This document shows, in pieces, positions 48,878 through 52,032 of a stretch of 52,032 nucleotides of DNA. The stretch is from an uncultured Treponema sp. (lineage in GTDB: Bacteria > Spirochaetota > Spirochaetia > Treponematales > Treponemataceae). The stretch's first letter is position 1. Each line of letters opens with the position of its first letter. Below the pieces are notes generated by a model. The model was not told where the DNA came from. It saw nothing but the letters and a program-made list of their open reading frames with translations, and made no database searches. The stretch is taken from positions 1-52,032 of the forward strand of contig ONET01000016.1 in assembly GCA_900316905.1 (NCBI GenBank). The letters are read 5' to 3'. A program made the position numbers and the translations under genes.

Positions 48878-50299
48878 ATGCAATTTTCAAAAGATTTTAT
48901 TTGGGGAACGGCGACGGCCGCGGCCCAAGTTGAAGGCGCCGCCTTTGAGGACGGCAAGCAGCCCAGCATTTGGGACCAATTTTCAAGATGGCCCGGAAAG
49001 ACCCTTTGGGGCGCCAACATCGACACGGCCTGCGACCACTACCACCGCTACAAGGATGACGTAAAAATTTTGGCGGACCTAAAAATTCCAAACTACCGCT
49101 TTAGCGTCTCTTGGCCGCGCGTGATGGGCTACAGTCCCGACAGCCGCGGAAACGCGATCCACGGAACGCCCAACCAAAAGGGCTTGGACTTTTACGACCG
49201 CCTCATCGACGAGCTTTTGGCAAAAAACATAACGCCTTGGCTTACCCTTTACCACTGGGACTTGCCCCTTGAATTGGAGCGCAAAGGCGGCTGGCGGAAC
49301 CGCGACATCCGTTACTGGGCCGCGGAGTACACGGACCTTGTAGTAAGGAAATTTTCCGACCGCGTCCAAAACTTCTTTACGATTAATGAAATGCCCTGCG
49401 TCCTTGGCGGCTACGTTGGCTGGATGGCCCCGGGCTTGCAGCTTCAGCAGGCGGAAGTTTTGAACGTGGCTCACAACATTCTTCTTGCGCACGGAACGAT
49501 GGCGCAAGCGATTCGCGCGGCCGCTCCCAAGGCAAAGATTTGCTTGGCCCACACCGGCTTTGGAAACTATCCAATTTCGGAAAGCAAGGAAGACATCGAG
49601 GCCTTTAAAAAATCGGTCGAGATTTACGAGCGCGAGCCCGGCGAAAAGTACGGCTTCCAAAAAGGGAGCGGCCTTTTCATGGGCCACTGCCTTACCTACT
49701 GGTGCGACCCGATTTACTTTGGCCGCTACCCTGCCGGCGCGCAAAAGGCCTTTGGAAAGGACTTCCCAAAAATTCTTCCGGGCGACATGAAGATTATCTC
49801 AACCCCGGTGGACTTCCACGGCCAAAACATCTACGAAGGAATTCCAATCCGCGCGCCCAAGACCGCCCAAGAAAAAAAGAACGGCTTTGGCGTAGAGGAC
49901 TTCGCGCACGGATACCCGATGACGCACTCAAAGTGGCCTGTCACTCCAAAGTCGATGAACCACTTTTTCCAATTCATTTGGGAACGCTACAAAAAGCCGA
50001 TTTTCATCACGGAGAACGGCATAAGCTGCGCCGACAACCTTAGCCCCGACAAAAAGTGTCACGACATCCAGCGCATCGACTTTGTCCGCGCCTACCTGGC
50101 GGAGCTTGGAAAGGCCATCAAAGCCGGCGCCGACATTCGCGGCTACTTCTACTGGTCGCTTATGGACAACTTTGAATGGGCGCGCGGCTACGGCGAGCGC
50201 TTTGGCTTGGTTCACGTTGACTACGAGACCCAAAAGCGAACTCCCAAAGACAGCGCCTACTGGTACAGCGAGCTTGTACAGACGGGAAAGCTAAACTAG
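48878..50299 (+). CDS. GH1 beta-glucosidase
   Basis: A 473-residue cytosolic glycoside hydrolase family 1 enzyme cleaving beta-glucosides from the non-reducing end. Features are the N-terminal FIWGTATAAAQVEGAAFEDGKQPSIWDQFS, HYHRYKDDVKILADLKIPNYRFSVSWPR, the acid/base Glu in FFTINEMPCV (usually TxNEP), the nucleophile Glu in IFITENG, and the C-terminal GYFYWSLMDNFEWARGYGERFGLVHVDY. It lacks the phosphate-binding residues obvious in 6-phospho-beta-glucosidases and has no PTS gene nearby, so unphosphorylated substrates are more likely. It is monocistronic and probably leaderless. Confidence 0.95.
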   Translation: MQFSKDFIWGTATAAAQVEGAAFEDGKQPSIWDQFSRWPGKTLWGANIDTACDHYHRYKDDVKILADLKIPNYRFSVSWPRVMGYSPDSRGNAIHGTPNQKGLDFYDRLIDELLAKNITPWLTLYHWDLPLELERKGGWRNRDIRYWAAEYTDLVVRKFSDRVQNFFTINEMPCVLGGYVGWMAPGLQLQQAEVLNVAHNILLAHGTMAQAIRAAAPKAKICLAHTGFGNYPISESKEDIEAFKKSVEIYEREPGEKYGFQKGSGLFMGHCLTYWCDPIYFGRYPAGAQKAFGKDFPKILPGDMKIISTPVDFHGQNIYEGIPIRAPKTAQEKKNGFGVEDFAHGYPMTHSKWPVTPKSMNHFFQFIWERYKKPIFITENGISCADNLSPDKKCHDIQRIDFVRAYLAELGKAIKAGADIRGYFYWSLMDNFEWARGYGERFGLVHVDYETQKRTPKDSAYWYSELVQTGKLN

Positions 50300-50354
50300 A
50301 ATTTTGGATAAACAAAAGAACGCGCGAGGGCGCGGAACGGCTGGCGGCGGCACT

Positions 50355-50409
50355 CATTTTGCGCCTGCCGCGATAGCGGCAGAATAAAATAGTTTCAAGG
50401 CGCAAAATG
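50355..50409. repeat. Nested hairpin element between GH1 and asd
   Basis: A perfect 11-bp inverted repeat CATTTTGCGCC (50355-50365)/GGCGCAAAATG (50399-50409) encloses a perfect 7-bp hairpin CTGCCGC-GATA-GCGGCAG (50365-50382). It lies in the 168-bp convergent gap and could be a shared transcript-end structure; no gene is present. Confidence 0.7.
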
Positions 50410-50467
50410 TGTGAAGCGACGATATCGAGCGGCGCCGACAGTCGTATCCGCAACCGGGAGCGTTCGT

Positions 50468-51574
50468 TTATAGGTTATTAAAGAATCCCTTGGCTTTCAA
50501 GAGCTCGGCGTTTAGAATTCCTCCCATCGCCGCGCCGCGCTTTGTGTTGTGGCTAAGCGCGACAAACTTCACGTCAAAGACATTGCACTTTCGCAAGCGG
50601 CCGATGACGCAAGCCATTCCCTTTCCGGTCTCGCGGTCGCGGCGCGGCTGCGGGCGGTTCTCCTCGTGGCGCACGACAATCGGCTGTTCCGGCGCGCTGG
50701 GAAGCTTTAGCTCCTGCGGAACGGAAGCGTAGCTTGTCCAAACGCGCTCGATTTCCTCAAGGCTGGGCTTTTTGTCTTCCGGCAAATCAAATTCCAAGTT
50801 TACGATAGCGGTGTGTCCGTCGATTACGGGAACGCGGGTGCAGGTGGATGAAACAAGCGGGCCGGCGGCATTTTCAATCTTGTTGCCGTTGACCTTTCCC
50901 AAAATCTTAAGGCATTCTTTTTCTGTCTTTTCTTCCTCGCCGCCGATGTAGGGAACGATGTTGTCAATCATGTCAAATGACGGAACGCCGGGATAGCCCG
51001 CGCCGCTAACAGCCTGCTCGGTTGTGACAATCATTCTCTTTACAGGATAGCCGGCCTGGATAAGCGCGTGAAGCGGCATCATGTAAGTTTGGAGCGAGCA
51101 GTTGGGCTTAACGACGATAAAGCCCTTGTCCCAGCCTCGGTTTTTCTTTTGCTCGGCGATAACGTCAAGGTGCGAGTAGTTGATTTCTGGAACCAGCATC
51201 GGAACGTCGCTTGTCCAGCGGTTGGCGCTGGCGTTTGAAACGACCGGGATTCCTTGGGCGGCGTAGCGCTCTTCCAAGGCCTTGATTTCGTCCTTGGACA
51301 TTTCAAGCGCGCTAAAGACGAACTTGCACTTTCCGAGCGCCGCCTTTTCGTCGTTGGCGTCCTGGACAGTCAAGTCCGCAACGTCGGAAGGGATGTCGGC
51401 GCCGATGAGCCAGCGGTTGGCCACAGCCTCGCGGTAGGGCTTTCCGGCGGAACGGGGGCTGGCCGCAACATAGGTGACGCGGAACCACGGATGGTTTTCC
51501 AAAAGCTTAATGTAGCGCTGGCCGACCATTCCGGTCGCGCCCAAAACGCCAACTTCAATTCTATTTTCTGCCAT
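50468..51574 (-). CDS. asd: Aspartate-semialdehyde dehydrogenase, archaeal/fungal type
   Basis: NADP-dependent reduction of aspartyl phosphate to aspartate semialdehyde for lysine, methionine and threonine. The 368-residue product starts IEVGVLGATGMVGQRYIKLLENHPWF with the Rossmann GATGMVG, has the catalytic Cys in VVKPNCSLQTYMMPLHAL and a C-terminal catalytic His/Arg region (VSSTCTRVPVIDGHTAIVNLEF). The PNCSLQ context and length are those of the archaeal/eukaryote-like branch rather than the E. coli type. The start at 51574 follows AAAGGAG, itself preceded by structured repeat copy B. It is transcribed after dapA, consistent with a lysine-pathway unit. Confidence 0.95.
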   Translation of the reverse strand: MAENRIEVGVLGATGMVGQRYIKLLENHPWFRVTYVAASPRSAGKPYREAVANRWLIGADIPSDVADLTVQDANDEKAALGKCKFVFSALEMSKDEIKALEERYAAQGIPVVSNASANRWTSDVPMLVPEINYSHLDVIAEQKKNRGWDKGFIVVKPNCSLQTYMMPLHALIQAGYPVKRMIVTTEQAVSGAGYPGVPSFDMIDNIVPYIGGEEEKTEKECLKILGKVNGNKIENAAGPLVSSTCTRVPVIDGHTAIVNLEFDLPEDKKPSLEEIERVWTSYASVPQELKLPSAPEQPIVVRHEENRPQPRRDRETGKGMACVIGRLRKCNVFDVKFVALSHNTKRGAAMGGILNAELLKAKGFFNNL

Positions 51575-51582
51575 AATTTTTT

Positions 51583-51653
51583 TCTCCTTTAAGTACGGCT
51601 GAACGCGCGAGCTTGGTTGCGAGCGCGTTTGTTGCCGCTTATGCGGCAATCCT
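51583..51653 (-). repeat. Structured leader repeat, copy B (upstream of asd)
   Basis: Near-copy of 30131-30208. Inner stem AACGCGC (51602-51608)/GCGCGTT (51623-51629); outer stem CGGC (51596-51599)/GCCG (51634-51637). An alternative TTGCCGC-TTAT-GCGGCAA hairpin is possible. It sits between dapA and the AAAGGAG of asd. Confidence 0.75.
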
Positions 51654-51669
51654 TCCATTTTAGTCTTTC

Positions 51670-52032
51670 TTACAATTTACTTGCCGCTAAAGCGGCCTTG
51701 ATTACCTTCTTTGCGTTGGCGTTCACTTCAACGAGCGGCGCGCGAACTCCTCCGGCCGGAAGGCCTTTAAGGTTCATCGCGTACTTGATGGAAGTCGGCT
51801 TTCCGGCAACAAAGGCGGCCTTGAAAATCGGAAGCAGGCGGAAGTGCGCCTTTCGAGCCTCGTCAAACTTTCCCTTAAGGCCTGCGTCAACCATGGCCTT
51901 GACTTCTTTGGGAGCCAAGTTGGAAACGACAGAAACAACTCCGTCTCCGCCAAGCGCCAAAAGCGGCAAGGTCAAGCCGTCGTCGCCTGACAAAACGGCG
52001 AAGTTGGGATGCTTGCTCTTCACCTTGGCCAA
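51670..52032 (-). CDS. dapA: 4-hydroxy-tetrahydrodipicolinate synthase, C-terminal part
   Basis: The last 120 residues of DapA, the lysine/diaminopimelate-pathway aldolase condensing pyruvate with aspartate semialdehyde. [53 protein letters not shown] is the conserved end of the TIM barrel, and the C-terminus ([35 protein letters not shown]) matches the family's helical tail. The catalytic Lys and Tyr lie beyond the window edge, where the gene is cut. It precedes asd on the same strand, so product and substrate enzymes are adjacent. Confidence 0.92.
   Translation of the reverse strand: MAKVKSKHPNFAVLSGDDGLTLPLLALGGDGVVSVVSNLAPKEVKAMVDAGLKGKFDEARKAHFRLLPIFKAAFVAGKPTSIKYAMNLKGLPAGGVRAPLVEVNANAKKVIKAALAASKL

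Overview
The window looks like a chromosomal segment of a treponeme-type spirochaete of moderate GC content. The evidence is a typical FlaB core flagellin behind a sigma-28 promoter, many secreted lipoproteins with short lipoboxes ending in Cys, a short alanyl-tRNA synthetase without the C-terminal C-Ala domain, and the order alaS - surA-like foldase - nusB - TPR lipoprotein - groES, which I recall as Treponema-like. Starch- and beta-glucoside-active enzymes suggest a gut or oral commensal. No phage, rRNA operon or insertion sequence was found.

Layout. 1-8.3 kb: ftsH, two unknown envelope proteins, and a four-gene operon of two K+-channel-like proteins, each followed by a free-standing cyclic-nucleotide-binding protein; one channel has lost its selectivity filter. 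8.3-14.2 kb: an 80-bp tandem repeat array running into the alaS promoter, then alaS, a foldase, nusB, a TPR lipoprotein and groES. 14.3-22.4 kb: alpha-amylase lipoprotein, rqcH-like NFACT gene, metF, a divergent PAP2-like protein, an unknown and a peptide-binding protein. 22.6-26.3 kb: flaB, then an acquired restriction-modification-like cassette (DUF262-HNH nuclease, EcoRI-type adenine methylase, divergent XRE regulator) with palindromic operators. 26.4-32 kb: a RelA/SpoT homologue with a degenerate hydrolase domain, a miniature ToxN/AbiQ-like gene behind a small-RNA/terminator leader, ybaK, and dnaX-ybaB-recR, then tRNA-Asn. 32-38.6 kb: an HExxH lipoprotein, membrane proteins, a truncated BRO fragment fused in frame to a RelB/YafQ toxin-antitoxin pair, and a UvrD/PcrA helicase. 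38.6-43.8 kb: isochorismatase-like hydrolase, RpoD-family sigma factor with paired upstream palindromes, HAD phosphatase and three tandem paralogous secreted proteins. 43.9-52 kb: a two-gene lipoprotein operon whose larger product (1421 aa) combines InlB-like repeats, DxDxDG calcium motifs and a segment resembling the pore domain of anthrax protective antigen; then a GH1 beta-glucosidase, asd and the end of dapA.

Three themes stand out. (1) About a dozen operon-leading genes have their -10 box ending only 6-9 nt before the start codon, so their mRNAs should be leaderless; others (flaB, groES, the sigma factor, the lipoprotein operon) have normal leaders with ribosome binding sites. (2) Intergenic regions are rich in structured repeats, including a two-copy hairpin element with compensatory base changes directly upstream of the ribosome binding sites of ybaB and asd. 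(3) Several gene sets are poorly described: the split channel/cNMP modules, the PA-like lipoprotein operon, the methylase/DUF262-HNH cassette and the mini type III toxin-antitoxin remnant. All assignments come from reading the sequence and remembered family motifs; no database search was run.
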